Assembly (NCBI GenBank): GCA_009925905.1
Contig: RFPZ01000002.1
Coordinates: forward strand, 1-38,169
Source of the DNA: Candidatus Aquidulcis frankliniae
Lineage (GTDB): Bacteria > Chloroflexota > Limnocylindria > Limnocylindrales > Limnocylindraceae
Direction: 5' to 3'
Length of the DNA stretch: 38,169 bases
Shown: piece after piece, positions 8,137 through 16,558 of the stretch
How the letters are laid out: each line of letters starts with the position of its first letter
Position numbering within the stretch: the first letter of the stretch is position 1
Position numbers and translations under genes: made by a program
The notes under the pieces: generated by a model
What the model was told of the DNA's origin: nothing
Database searches by the model: none
The model's input: only the letters and a program-made list of their open reading frames with translations

Positions 8137-9194
8137 TGTAGGGAGCTTGATCGCGTCTCCATCACCAACGTTGGAAGCGCATCGCGCCAACCATCGCCCG
8201 CACGTGCAACAGCAACGACAAGGCCTTCACGAATGCCGCCGTGGTCAACAGTTACGATCCGAGCAGTCGTTCGCTGCAAGAGTGCCTCCACAATTGCAAT
8301 CCCTGCTGGGAGGAGTCTGGCTCGCCGCTGTGAAATTACGAAGCGCTCTGCAATCTCCTTTGCGGTGAGCGCCATGAGGAGCTCCCCCATCGCGGCAAGG
8401 TCTTCGCGATGAATGGTGCGATTGATCAGCGTGGCTGGAACGAGCTTGAGGAGTCGAGTGGCAGTACCACCCACCAAGATGAGGCGGTGAACATCAGCGA
8501 CGGTAAGGTCAGCGAGCGCAATTTGGGCATGTCGACGAAGCTCCTGCCACTCGCGCGCACGCGGTGGATCCTGATAGGAGACGCGCGCAAGGAGTCGCGC
8601 AGATCCAATCGAGACACCGATTGCTCGTGGCAACTCCCCAGGGTGAAGCTCCACAGCTTCGGTTGATCCGCCACCAATATCGACCACGAGCTGTGGCACT
8701 GAGTGGTCGTGCCCATGCTGAAGTCCCAAGACAGTGAGGAGTCCCTCCTCCTCGTGTGTTAGCACAACGGGGGCGCCGAACTTTGCTCCTTGGAGTGCTT
8801 TGAGGACGCCATCCTGGTCGCGCGCACGTCGGAATGGCTCCGTGGCAACAACAAACATCTGCTCAGCGCCCAACGTTGATGCTCGGCTTCGGAACGAAGA
8901 GAGGGCATCGCTGATCGCAGCGGTGGCCTTTCGCCCAATTGCCCGATCCTGCTCCACGAGCCGGCCGAGTTCAATGGGCATCGACTCGTCGGCAATCACC
9001 TCTTGGCGCACTCCGTCTGAAACCGCCACATACAGGTGGGTGGAGTTGGAACCGATATCAACCACGGCACACACCTGTGGGATTCCGGCCCGTGAGCTCC
9101 CCACTCGTCCAGAGCGCGGCTTCGGGGTCCGAGGGGCGCCCGCCGAACGCGGCCGCGCCGCGTGAACACTGCGTAAACGCTTCCCTGCCACCAT
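8133..9194 (-). CDS. ppx: Exopolyphosphatase / pppGpp phosphatase (Ppx/GppA family)
   Basis: Releases orthophosphate from polyphosphate ends or hydrolyses pppGpp. The 353-residue protein belongs to the ASKHA fold: phosphate-binding loop VVDIGSNSTHLYV (about 43-55), the RRARD substrate segment, catalytic Glu region THEEEGLLTV and the second loop VVDIGGGSTEAVEL. It lacks the extra C-terminal HD-like domain of the long E. coli enzymes and matches the short two-domain type. About 40 N-terminal residues rich in Arg, Ala and Pro precede the domain. The ATG at 9194 is supported by a TAGGAT box 6 bases upstream. It is transcribed divergently from phoU and converges on the CYTH gene, sharing 4 bases at the stops (8133-8136). 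Confidence 0.9.
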   Translation of the reverse strand: MVAGKRLRSVHAARPRSAGAPRTPKPRSGRVGSSRAGIPQVCAVVDIGSNSTHLYVAVSDGVRQEVIADESMPIELGRLVEQDRAIGRKATAAISDALSSFRSRASTLGAEQMFVVATEPFRRARDQDGVLKALQGAKFGAPVVLTHEEEGLLTVLGLQHGHDHSVPQLVVDIGGGSTEAVELHPGELPRAIGVSIGSARLLARVSYQDPPRAREWQELRRHAQIALADLTVADVHRLILVGGTATRLLKLVPATLINRTIHREDLAAMGELLMALTAKEIAERFVISQRRARLLPAGIAIVEALLQRTTARIVTVDHGGIREGLVVAVARAGDGWRDALPTLVMETRSSSLH

Positions 9195-9200
9195 TCGCGC

Positions 9201-9206
9201 ATCCTA
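9201..9206 (-). promoter_or_regulatory. -10 box TAGGAT of ppx, leaderless spacing
   Basis: Minus-strand TAGGAT followed by 6 bases and the ATG at 9194. It faces the phoU box at 9246-9251 across 39 bases, so the two divergent promoters probably overlap in their upstream parts. Confidence 0.6.
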
Positions 9207-9245
9207 GCCGTGAACAGAGATTCCCTCTTGGCGGGGCTGGGGCGG

Positions 9246-9251
9246 TAGGAT
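9246..9251 (+). promoter_or_regulatory. -10 box TAGGAT of phoU, with leader and Shine-Dalgarno
   Basis: TAGGAT lies 33 bases before ATG 9285. The predicted leader of about 26 bases carries the Shine-Dalgarno GGAGGGG (9276-9282) close to the start. This shows that the same box serves leadered genes as well. Confidence 0.6.
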
Positions 9252-9284
9252 GAGAGCCAATTACTCAAGGAGTTCGGAGGGGAA

Positions 9285-10034
9285 ATGCCTACTGGAGACG
9301 AGCAGGGTCGAATTGAGAGCGAGATCCAAGAGATCCTCGCGCGCAGTGCAACAGACGGCGCTACCGCAGCGCCACAGGGTGCCAGAGAGCCACTCGACCG
9401 CGAACTTCGAATCATCAAAGAGACAGTTGTTCGCATGGGGAGCATGGCGGAGGCGGCGATCCGTGATGCCCTTGATGCCCTCGTCACTCACAATGCCGAG
9501 AAGGCACACGCCGTAATCATCGGCGACCGGAAGATTAATGATATGCAGCACGAGGTGATCACCGCGATCACCACTACGATTGCAACCCAGAGCCCAGTCG
9601 CCCGCGACCTGCGAAATCTCCTGATGATGAACCACGTTGTCTACGAGCTGGAGCGGATCGGCGACCATGCCGCCTCCGTCGCCAAGATCGCTGTACAGCT
9701 CGCCCCTGAGCCGGCGCTCCAGCGCTACCTCCACCTGCCTGAAATCGGTGAACTCGCAGCGACGCAGTTGCACGGGATCTTGATGGCGCTCGTTGACGTT
9801 GACCCCGCACGGGCTCGGGCTGTCGCGGTGAGCGACGACCAGATTGACTCCCTCTATCGTCAGTCCTTCGATGAGTGTGTTCGCCTAATGGAGGCTGACA
9901 AGTCAAACGTTGCCCGAGGAACTCGCCTCCTCTTTGCTGCGCACTATTTAGAGCGCATCGGCGATCGCACCACCAACATTGCCGAAGATATTGTCTACCT
10001 CGCCTCGGGAGAGGTTGAGGATCTCAATCCTTGA
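9285..10034 (+). CDS. phoU: Phosphate signalling protein PhoU
   Basis: A 249-residue PhoU, the negative modulator that links phosphate transport to the PhoR/PhoB system. After about 40 less conserved residues, two homologous three-helix bundles are visible. Each carries a PhoU metal-site motif: YELERIGDHAASVAKIA in the first and HYLERIGDRTTNIAEDIVYL in the second. DRKINDMQHEV is also typical. A strong Shine-Dalgarno (GGAGGGG) precedes the ATG. No pstSCAB genes lie in the window, but a PhoB/PhoR-like pair is encoded nearby at 11.3-15.0 kb. It is followed by a sixA-like gene with a 4-base overlap (TTGA), so the two are cotranscribed. Confidence 0.93.
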   Translation: MPTGDEQGRIESEIQEILARSATDGATAAPQGAREPLDRELRIIKETVVRMGSMAEAAIRDALDALVTHNAEKAHAVIIGDRKINDMQHEVITAITTTIATQSPVARDLRNLLMMNHVVYELERIGDHAASVAKIAVQLAPEPALQRYLHLPEIGELAATQLHGILMALVDVDPARARAVAVSDDQIDSLYRQSFDECVRLMEADKSNVARGTRLLFAAHYLERIGDRTTNIAEDIVYLASGEVEDLNP

Positions 10035-10555
10035 GCCCAGATCGCACCTCCTCGGAGAACGAGACGAAGCGGCTCTATATCGTTCGTCACGCCGACGCCG
10101 GCGATCCAGCGGAATGGATCGGTCCCGATGCAGAGCGCCCGCTCAGTTCTAAGGGGGTGAAACAGGCCGCGCGTCTAGCGGCGGCGCTTGTCGCTGCTGG
10201 TACGAACGTTGGCACACTCCGGACATCACCCTCGCGGCGCTGCACCGAAACCTGCGCCGTGATTGCTGCTGCGCTGGGGACGACCGCCACAATCGATGAG
10301 AACCTCGCCGAAGGGCCAACTGCGACGCACGTTGCAAAGCTCCTCGCTCGACGCGGTAACGACGCTCTCCTCCTTGTTGGGCACCAACCACACCTTGGCA
10401 ACCTGATCGCCGAACTCACAGGTATCTCCTCGATCCCCGTTGAGAAGGGGTCCCTGATTCGCATCGACATTGCCGCCCCATACACACCAGGGAGCGGCCG
10501 CCTGATCGCGCTCGTTCCACCCTCGATCTTCCGCGCCCCGAAGAGCGAGCGCTAA
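10031..10555 (+). CDS. sixA: SixA-like phosphohistidine phosphatase
   Basis: A 174-residue histidine-phosphatase-superfamily protein. The catalytic motif is RHADA with His20, followed by PLSSKGVKQAARLA, RTSPSRRCTET and the second catalytic histidine in LVGHQPHL, all in the order found in SixA. SixA dephosphorylates phosphohistidine in signalling proteins. Family members can act on other phosphoesters, so the substrate is not certain. The start codon is TTG at 10031, overlapping the phoU stop as TTGA; no later in-frame start keeps the RHA motif. Coupling to phoU raises the possibility that it acts in phosphate signalling. Its TAA stop overlaps the stop of the convergent ugpQ-like gene by 4 bases. 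Confidence 0.82.
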   Translation: MSPDRTSSENETKRLYIVRHADAGDPAEWIGPDAERPLSSKGVKQAARLAAALVAAGTNVGTLRTSPSRRCTETCAVIAAALGTTATIDENLAEGPTATHVAKLLARRGNDALLLVGHQPHLGNLIAELTGISSIPVEKGSLIRIDIAAPYTPGSGRLIALVPPSIFRAPKSER

Positions 10556-11265
10556 CGCTTCGCCGCGCGAGCGGCGGTGAAGCCTTCACCCTCAACGCAG
10601 AGAGCGGTAAGGCGCGGATCGCTCGCCCATGCGGCACCCTGCACGTCTCGTATGGTCCATACAGCAACCTCAAGCCCTGCGTCGCGCCAGCGGCCGAGGC
10701 TCGCATCGCTCAACAGATCCATGGAGACTGAGAGGCCGACACAGCCAAGCGCATTCGCCTTATCCGCCTCAAGGGGGTCCTCAGCATTGAGCCAACGCGA
10801 CCAGGTCGGGGCACACTCTTCGACGCGCCGCAGGACTGCCGGCTGAAAGCTCGAGAGCACGATCCCATCCGCCGTTGCGCCACGCGCTTCGGAAATGGTG
10901 GCGAACAGGGCATCCGTTGGTAGTTCCTTAAGCTCAAGGTCGATCAACGTATTGGCGGGCATGGCGGCAAGGGCCTCACTAAGCGTTGGCACGCCAATCT
11001 CCGCCAGTTCCTGCACCGAGAGTTCAGAGACAGATCGTGGTATCCCGAAGAGCCGATCGAGCGTCTCGTCGTGCACGATGACCGCTGCACCCTCAGCACT
11101 GAATCGAACATCAAACTCAACGCCATCACACTCTCTCGCGCCCGCCACGAGTGCGGCAAGGCTGTTCTCGCGGAGCGTGGCATCATGCGCCCCACGATGC
11201 GCGAGAAGGAGTGGGCGATTGAGTACGTCACGCGCGCGACCGATCGCGCTGGGTTGAAGACTCAG
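10552..11265 (-). CDS. ugpQ: Glycerophosphodiester phosphodiesterase, probable CTG start
   Basis: Hydrolyses glycerophosphodiesters to glycerol-3-phosphate and an alcohol, a common phosphate-scavenging step. The conserved parts are LLLAHRGAHDATLRENSLAA, CDGVEFDVR, VIVHDETLDR and LIDLELKE. The first standard start codon in frame is a GTG at 11148, but it lies after the catalytic AHRG motif and would destroy the enzyme. The frame is open further upstream with no ATG, GTG or TTG. A CTG at 11265 overlaps the phoR stop as CTGA, with GGAG 7 bases before it, giving 237 residues and the usual family N-terminus (VLNRPLLLAHRG). I therefore place the start at CTG. The gene is coupled to the upstream PhoR-like kinase gene. 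Confidence 0.82.
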   Translation of the reverse strand: MSLQPSAIGRARDVLNRPLLLAHRGAHDATLRENSLAALVAGARECDGVEFDVRFSAEGAAVIVHDETLDRLFGIPRSVSELSVQELAEIGVPTLSEALAAMPANTLIDLELKELPTDALFATISEARGATADGIVLSSFQPAVLRRVEECAPTWSRWLNAEDPLEADKANALGCVGLSVSMDLLSDASLGRWRDAGLEVAVWTIRDVQGAAWASDPRLTALCVEGEGFTAARAAKR

Positions 11266-12476
11266 GAGGTTGCTCCAGCGGCAGGTAGGGTCATCGTGAA
11301 CGTGGTGCCGACGCCAGGCGTAGACGTAACGCTGATATCGCCACCGTGTCGAAGTACTGCATGTCGGGCAATCGCCAGGCCGAGACCGGTTCCACCACCG
11401 CCGACGGCGCCAGCGCCACCATCAACTCGCTCCACCGTATAGAAGCGTTCAAAGATACGCGAGAGATACGCACGATCAATGCCAATTCCGTGGTCAATTA
11501 CGGCGATCTGTGATCCACCATCATCGAGTCGGTCAATTTGCAACTCCACGCGCCCGCCCTCACGGCTGTACTTCACGGCGTTATGGACGAGGTTCGCGAC
11601 TGCCTGCCGGAGGCGATCACGGTCACCCGTAATCAGCAGTGGGCTTGTGCCGATGACATCGATGCCTCCACCATGCTGTGCCGCGACGGGGGCAAATCGC
11701 TGCGCAACCTCTTGGGCCAAGGCGACCAGGTCAAACTCCGCCTTCCGGAGGGGGATCTCACCAGCCTCAAGGGTGGCAAGGTCCAACATCTCGTCAGCCA
11801 TCTGTACGAGGTGGAGAACCTCGACCTCAATCTTCGCACTCCGGCTCGCTACACCTGCAACATCGCCCTTCGCGGCGGAACTGCCAATCGTTTCGGCGAG
11901 GAGGCGAATCGTTGAGAGCGGTGTACGCAACTCGTGCGAGAGGTTGTCAACGAACTCGGTTCTGATTTGCCGTAATCGACGAACCTCAGTAAGGTCCCGC
12001 AACACGAGCCATGCTCCCCCGTCACCATCGGGTGCCGCCACGACCGAGACGTAGCGGGCCTCATCGGAGTGCCCGAGTCGGCCGTCGCGGATGTCAATCT
12101 CACCGCGATGAACCTCTCCGGCAATCGCCTTTCGTGCAAGCTCCTCAAGCCGGAAGTCAACAGTCGCCTCAATCAGCGGCATGCCGCGGAACTGCACATC
12201 GCCACGGGCCAAAATCTCACCAGTGACTGGGCTTGCTGCACGAATAACCAGATCTGAGCCAACGCGAAGGATGGCGTCATCGGTCGCCTCCAAGAGGGCG
12301 TTCAGACGCTCTGAGCGCCGATCGGCGCGATCCCAGGCAACGTCGGCCCGACTGCTCTCTCGTGCTGCGCGGTCGGCCTCGGTTGCAACATCTTGCGCCG
12401 TGAAGCGGCGAGCGATGAGATAGGTTACCCCTGCGGAGATAAGTACCGTTGCGAGCCCGATGATGAAATCGGGCAT
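11262..12476 (-). CDS. phoR: PhoR-like membrane histidine kinase with PAS domain
   Basis: A 404-residue sensor kinase. One N-terminal membrane helix (about 4-22) is followed by a short coiled linker and a PAS domain (about 57-165, LNALLEATDDAILRV ... LVLRDLTEVRRLRQ). HisKA has His181 in NLSHELRTPLS, and the ATPase domain has N-box NLVHNAVKYS, G1 DHGIGID and G2 GGGTGLGLAIARH. This single-helix plus PAS layout is that of PhoR/SenX3. The start is the ATG overlapping the proS stop (TGATG), just before the membrane helix; a longer open frame to 12689 lies inside proS and is not coding. Its likely partner is the PhoB-like regulator at 14311-15048, separated from it by proS. Naming as PhoR rests on layout and phosphate-gene neighbours. 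Confidence 0.87.
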   Translation of the reverse strand: MPDFIIGLATVLISAGVTYLIARRFTAQDVATEADRAARESSRADVAWDRADRRSERLNALLEATDDAILRVGSDLVIRAASPVTGEILARGDVQFRGMPLIEATVDFRLEELARKAIAGEVHRGEIDIRDGRLGHSDEARYVSVVAAPDGDGGAWLVLRDLTEVRRLRQIRTEFVDNLSHELRTPLSTIRLLAETIGSSAAKGDVAGVASRSAKIEVEVLHLVQMADEMLDLATLEAGEIPLRKAEFDLVALAQEVAQRFAPVAAQHGGGIDVIGTSPLLITGDRDRLRQAVANLVHNAVKYSREGGRVELQIDRLDDGGSQIAVIDHGIGIDRAYLSRIFERFYTVERVDGGAGAVGGGGTGLGLAIARHAVLRHGGDISVTSTPGVGTTFTMTLPAAGATS

Positions 12477-14260
12477 CAGACAGCTGGATGGGGGTCGCGT
12501 GCCGCGTGCCGCGGTGGATAGCCGCGCTTGAGCAGCTCCGCCTCGATGGCGGCACGGTCGCTCGCCTGCGCGGCAAGAATTGCGTCGAGCACTTCCGCGA
12601 TCGGAAGCACGTGGCGCTCCCCTGTTGCGCGACGGGTGACCTCTGCGCCGCCCGCCTCCAACGAGCGGGGCGAGATCGTAATCATCCAAGGGGCCCCGAT
12701 CAGTTCCGCATCGGCAAACTTCACGCCAGGTGTCTCGGTTCGATCGTCGACGAGCAGCTCGATGCCAGCAGCCTCCGCCTCCGCCTCAAGGGCGAACGCA
12801 ATCTCGGTCACCTTCGGATCCTTGTTCGCGCCAACGATCGCAACCTGCGCGTCAAACGGACTAATGGAGATCGGCCAGGAGAGGCCCTTTTCGTCGTGAT
12901 GCGCTTCGGCAATACAGGCCACGGCCCGTCCAACGCCAATCCCGTACGAGCCCATCACGATTGGATGCGAAACGCCAGCCTCATCGGCGTAGGTTGCGCC
13001 GAGCGCGCCGGTGTATCGCGTGCCGAGCTTGAAGATGTTTCCTACTTCGATGCCGTTCTCAATGCGCAACATGCCGCCGCAGGCGAGGCAGGCATCGCCG
13101 ACCTTTGCAGAAGCGATGTCGGCGACAGCGGTCGGTGTGTAGTCACGGCCAACATTGACCCCAGTGAGGTGATAGCCCGCCTTGTTTGCACCAGCCACCA
13201 TGTTGGAGGTTGAGGCAACCAGCTCATCCACGACCACGGTAGCGCCCGTGATACCGACGGGCGATGCGTACCCTGGCTCCATGCCGGCTGCACGGATCTC
13301 CTCTTCGCGTGCGGGTCGCAAGTCGCGAGCACCGATGGCATTCGTCAGCTTCGTCTCTTCGACCTCGTCGTCACCTCGCACGATCGCAACGATCAAGCGC
13401 CCATCACGATCAGCAAAGAAGACCGCCTTGGCGCATGTTGATGCGGGTACCTTGAGCTGCGCTGCGAGTTCGTCAATGGTTGAGGCACCTGGCGTGGCGA
13501 TCTCCTTGAGTGGCTCATGGGGTGCGCTCACTCCAGCTTCGCGCTTCACCACCGCAACCTGACGGTTTGCTGCGGCACCGCAACCATCACAGAGCACGAG
13601 GCTATCTTCACCAAACGGACTGAAGGCCATGAATTCGTGAGCGAGCGAGCCACCCATCATGCCAACGTCACTCGCGACCGCGATCGCCTTGAGTCCAAGA
13701 CGCGCAAAGATTCGCGTATATGCGTGGTAGTAGAGCTTGTAGGAGCGATCGAGGCCGGCCTCATCGCGGTCGGCGCTGTAGGCATCTTTCATGGTGAACT
13801 CGCGAACGCGAATTAGCCCGCCGCGCGCTCGTGGCTCGTCACGCCACTTTGTTTGGAAGTGGTACATCTGTTGTGGCAGCTGACGCCACGAGTTGATCAG
13901 CTTCCGAAGTAGATCGGTCACCACCTCTTCGTGCGTCATCGCCAAGACCATGTCGCGGCCGCCCCGGTCATTGAAGCGACCCATCTCTGGACCAATCTGG
14001 TCGTAGCGGCCCGTCTCGCGCCAGAGGTCGGCTGGGTGCACGACCGGCATCAGCATCTCCTGCGCACCGATGGCGTTCATCTCTTCGCGAATCACCTGGG
14101 TGACGCGCATATTCACGCGCATGCCGAGCGGCAGGAGCGAGTAGATCCCGGCACCAAGCGGTCGGATGTACCCAGCTCGGAGCAGGAGGCGATGGGAGGG
14201 CATCTCCGCGTCGGCGGGATCCTCTCGGAGGGTCGTAAAGAAGAGTTCGCTCATGCGCAT
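12476..14260 (-). CDS. proS: Prolyl-tRNA synthetase (bacterial type)
   Basis: Charges tRNA-Pro. The 594-residue product is the bacterial class II form: motif 1 region GIYSLLPLGMRVNMRV, motif 2 region YHFQTKWRDEPRARGGLIRVREFTMKDAYS, the inserted editing domain (about residues 230-390, including KAVFFADRDGRL), motif 3 region GSYGIGVGRAVACIAE and the C-terminal anticodon-binding domain (about 475-575). The first ATG at 14260 is supported by a TAGGAT box 7 bases upstream; a second ATG two codons later is possible. It is inserted between the genes of a response regulator and its probable kinase, and overlaps the kinase start by TGATG. Confidence 0.96.
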   Translation of the reverse strand: MRMSELFFTTLREDPADAEMPSHRLLLRAGYIRPLGAGIYSLLPLGMRVNMRVTQVIREEMNAIGAQEMLMPVVHPADLWRETGRYDQIGPEMGRFNDRGGRDMVLAMTHEEVVTDLLRKLINSWRQLPQQMYHFQTKWRDEPRARGGLIRVREFTMKDAYSADRDEAGLDRSYKLYYHAYTRIFARLGLKAIAVASDVGMMGGSLAHEFMAFSPFGEDSLVLCDGCGAAANRQVAVVKREAGVSAPHEPLKEIATPGASTIDELAAQLKVPASTCAKAVFFADRDGRLIVAIVRGDDEVEETKLTNAIGARDLRPAREEEIRAAGMEPGYASPVGITGATVVVDELVASTSNMVAGANKAGYHLTGVNVGRDYTPTAVADIASAKVGDACLACGGMLRIENGIEVGNIFKLGTRYTGALGATYADEAGVSHPIVMGSYGIGVGRAVACIAEAHHDEKGLSWPISISPFDAQVAIVGANKDPKVTEIAFALEAEAEAAGIELLVDDRTETPGVKFADAELIGAPWMITISPRSLEAGGAEVTRRATGERHVLPIAEVLDAILAAQASDRAAIEAELLKRGYPPRHAARDPHPAV

Positions 14261-14267
14261 GAGGACA

Positions 14268-14273
14268 ATCCTA
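14268..14273 (-). promoter_or_regulatory. -10 box TAGGAT of proS, leaderless spacing
   Basis: Minus-strand TAGGAT followed by 7 bases (TGTCCTC) and the ATG at 14260. It lies in the 50-base gap after the phoB-like gene. A TGAACG sequence 17 bases upstream of the box is a weak -35 candidate. Confidence 0.6.
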
Positions 14274-14310
14274 CCCGCGCGCGAGGCTCTCGTTCAGGAG
14301 GGCGTGCGGA

Positions 14311-15048
14311 TCAGGCTGGGCGACGAAGGACATAGCCGATCCCGCGAACGGTCTGGAGGGCGACCGGCTCGGCTGGAATCGCCTCCATGGCCTGGCGCAG
14401 GGCATGCATGTGCACGTCAACGGTGCGTGTCTCGCCGGCGTAGTCATAGCCCCACACCTTGTCGAGGAGCTGCTCACGGGTGTACACGCGGCCCGCATTC
14501 TCAATAAGGAATGCGAGGAGCTGGAAGGCCTTCGGCTTCAAGTGCACCACGACACCATCTCGTAGCACTCGCTGGCCTTCGAGGTCCACCTCCGCCTCGG
14601 CAATGCGGAGACGAGAGCCCACCGCTCCCGGGCTGGCCCCCACGTCGGCCCGGCGGAGTACCGCCTTAATCCGCGCAATAAGCTCTCGCGAAGAGAAGGG
14701 CTTGGTCACATAGTCATCAGCGCCGAGATCGAGACCGCTGATGCGATCGGTCTCGGATGCTTTGGCCGTCACCATGATGATCGGCACTCGGGAGCTTCGA
14801 CGAATCGATCGACAGACATCAATGCCACCCATCTCGGGGAGCATGAGATCGAGCAAAATCAGGTCGGGTGTTGCCGTGCGAAACGCTTCCAGCCCTGCCG
14901 CTCCGGTCTCGGCTTGGGTGACCAAAAATCCTTCGCTCGTCAGCGCATCGGCGAGCGCCTCGCGAAGGGCTCGCTCATCTTCGACCAGTAGGACCTTGAT
15001 CAATCGCTCGGACACCGCGTCACTCTGAGGGAGCGGTGTTATCGGCAT
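14311..15048 (-). CDS. phoB: PhoB/RegX3-like response regulator
   Basis: A 245-residue OmpR/PhoB-class regulator. The receiver domain (about 17-135) shows LLVEDERALREAL, phospho-acceptor Asp67 (LILLDLMLPEMGG), Thr94 and Lys116 (DDYVTKPFSSREL). The winged-helix domain (about 150-243) has LKPKAFQLLAFLIENAG, YTREQLLDKVWGYDY, the DNA-recognition helix area RTVDVHMHALRQ and VRGIGYVLR. It begins 7 bases after the gltX stop, so it is probably cotranscribed with gltX. Its natural partner is the PhoR-like kinase two genes downstream, beyond proS. Phosphate control is inferred from nearby phoU, ugpQ and ppk; RegX3 or MtrA-like roles remain possible. Confidence 0.85.
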   Translation of the reverse strand: MPITPLPQSDAVSERLIKVLLVEDERALREALADALTSEGFLVTQAETGAAGLEAFRTATPDLILLDLMLPEMGGIDVCRSIRRSSRVPIIMVTAKASETDRISGLDLGADDYVTKPFSSRELIARIKAVLRRADVGASPGAVGSRLRIAEAEVDLEGQRVLRDGVVVHLKPKAFQLLAFLIENAGRVYTREQLLDKVWGYDYAGETRTVDVHMHALRQAMEAIPAEPVALQTVRGIGYVLRRPA

Positions 15049-15055
15049 GTAAACG

Positions 15056-16558
15056 TTATTTGCCGCTCACCAGTGCAACGGCGGCATCGAGATGGGCTAG
15101 CACACGCGCACGACCGAGAAGGCGCATGCTGTCGAAGAGGGGCGGTGTCGCCGTTCGCCCGGTCACCGCAACGCGAAGCGCCATGAACAGGTCGCCCGAC
15201 TTCCAGCCCGAAGCCTCAGCGAGCGACCGAAGCTGCGCCTCGAGTGGATCTTCCGCGTCGAGAAGCGGTGCGTCTCCCTCACCAATCGCATCCGCGACCA
15301 GCGGACGCGCTGCGGTAAGTGCTTGCAGCGTGGTGAGGGCATCCCACCGCTTTGGCACCAACGCAGCACGATCGTGCTCGAGCTTCGTCGCAAACAGGAA
15401 ATCCGTAAGCGTGACCGCCGAAGAGAGAAGCGGGATGCGATCGCGAATGAGCGGGATAAGCGCAGCAACCTCCGCATCGGTCGCAGCCCGCTGCAGTGCG
15501 CCGCTTTCCGCTGCAGCCTGGTAGAAGGGGCGGAGCCTTACCAGCAGCTCTTCGTTGCTGAGACGTCGAATCCACTGACCGTTGAGCCACTCCAATCGGG
15601 TGCGGTCAAACACCGCGCCAGCCTTCTGCACATGCTCAAGGTTGAATCGCTCTTGCAGTTCGTCCATAGAGAGGACCTCATCTTCGCTCCCCGTTGACCA
15701 GCCGAGCAGCGCCAAGAAGTTCACGAGCGCCTCAACGAGGAATCCCTCGGCGCGATAGTCGGCGAGGGCGGTTTGGCTCTTGCGCTTGCTCATCTTGGTG
15801 CGATCTGGGTTCAGGATGAGCGGGAGGTGGGCAAACTTTGGAAGCGGCACGCCGAGCGCCTCAAAGAGAAGGATATGCTTCGGTGTGTTGGAGAGGTGGT
15901 CCTCGCCGCGAATGACGTGGGTGATTCCCATGTCAGCATCGTCAACCACCACGGTGAAGTGATAGAGCGGCGTGCCGTCGGCGCGTAGGATCACCAGGTC
16001 TCCGCCCAGGGCCTCGCTGTCAATCTCCACCCGCCCACGCACAAGGTCGTCGATCACCACCACGCCTGGCTTGATGCGGAAACGGAGCGCTGCCGACTCG
16101 CCTGCAGCGATTCGGGCAGCTGACGTCTCAGCAGGGATCTCAGCACAGCGACCTGAGTAGCGCGGTGGGAGTTTTGCCGCCTCGCGTGCTTTGCGCTCTG
16201 CCTCGAGATCGGCTGGTGTGCAGAAGCAGGGGTAGGTCAACCCTTTCGCGCGCAGCTCGTTTGCGACGGCGGTGTAGCGCTCGCTCCGTTCTGATTGTCG
16301 GTACGGACCCCGATCGCCGCGCTCCCCCTCTGCGACCACTCCCTCGTCGGCGGCGAGGCCGAGCCAGGCAAGCCCCGCAAGAATATCGGCCTCAAACTCC
16401 TTTGTGGAGCGTGCCGTGTCAGTGTCTTCGACGCGCACAATGTACGTGCCGCCATGGCGACGAGCAAAGAGCAGATTGAAGAGCGCGGTGCGTGCCGTAC
16501 CAATGTGGAACGGCCCAGTTGGGCTCGGCGCAATTCGAACTCGCACGGCATCACTCAT
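15056..16558 (-). CDS. gltX: Glutamyl-tRNA synthetase
   Basis: Class I synthetase that charges tRNA-Glu, and possibly tRNA-Gln for later amidation. The 500-residue product has RIAPSPTGPFHIGTARTALFN with the HIGH-type signature HIGT (18-21), RVEDTD, the catalytic-domain segment VVDDADMGITHVIRGEDH and the second signature KMSKRK. The C-terminal part is the alpha-helical anticodon-binding region of bacterial GluRS. The start ATG overlaps the stop of the dtxR-like gene (ATGA), so translation is coupled to a regulator gene, an uncommon arrangement. Length is normal for the family. Confidence 0.96.
   Translation of the reverse strand: MSDAVRVRIAPSPTGPFHIGTARTALFNLLFARRHGGTYIVRVEDTDTARSTKEFEADILAGLAWLGLAADEGVVAEGERGDRGPYRQSERSERYTAVANELRAKGLTYPCFCTPADLEAERKAREAAKLPPRYSGRCAEIPAETSAARIAAGESAALRFRIKPGVVVIDDLVRGRVEIDSEALGGDLVILRADGTPLYHFTVVVDDADMGITHVIRGEDHLSNTPKHILLFEALGVPLPKFAHLPLILNPDRTKMSKRKSQTALADYRAEGFLVEALVNFLALLGWSTGSEDEVLSMDELQERFNLEHVQKAGAVFDRTRLEWLNGQWIRRLSNEELLVRLRPFYQAAAESGALQRAATDAEVAALIPLIRDRIPLLSSAVTLTDFLFATKLEHDRAALVPKRWDALTTLQALTAARPLVADAIGEGDAPLLDAEDPLEAQLRSLAEASGWKSGDLFMALRVAVTGRTATPPLFDSMRLLGRARVLAHLDAAVALVSGK

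Noticed and set aside
12477..12689. N-terminal extension of the PhoR-like kinase within proS
   Set aside because: The extension is low-complexity antisense-like sequence. The membrane helix begins directly after the TGATG-coupled ATG 12476.
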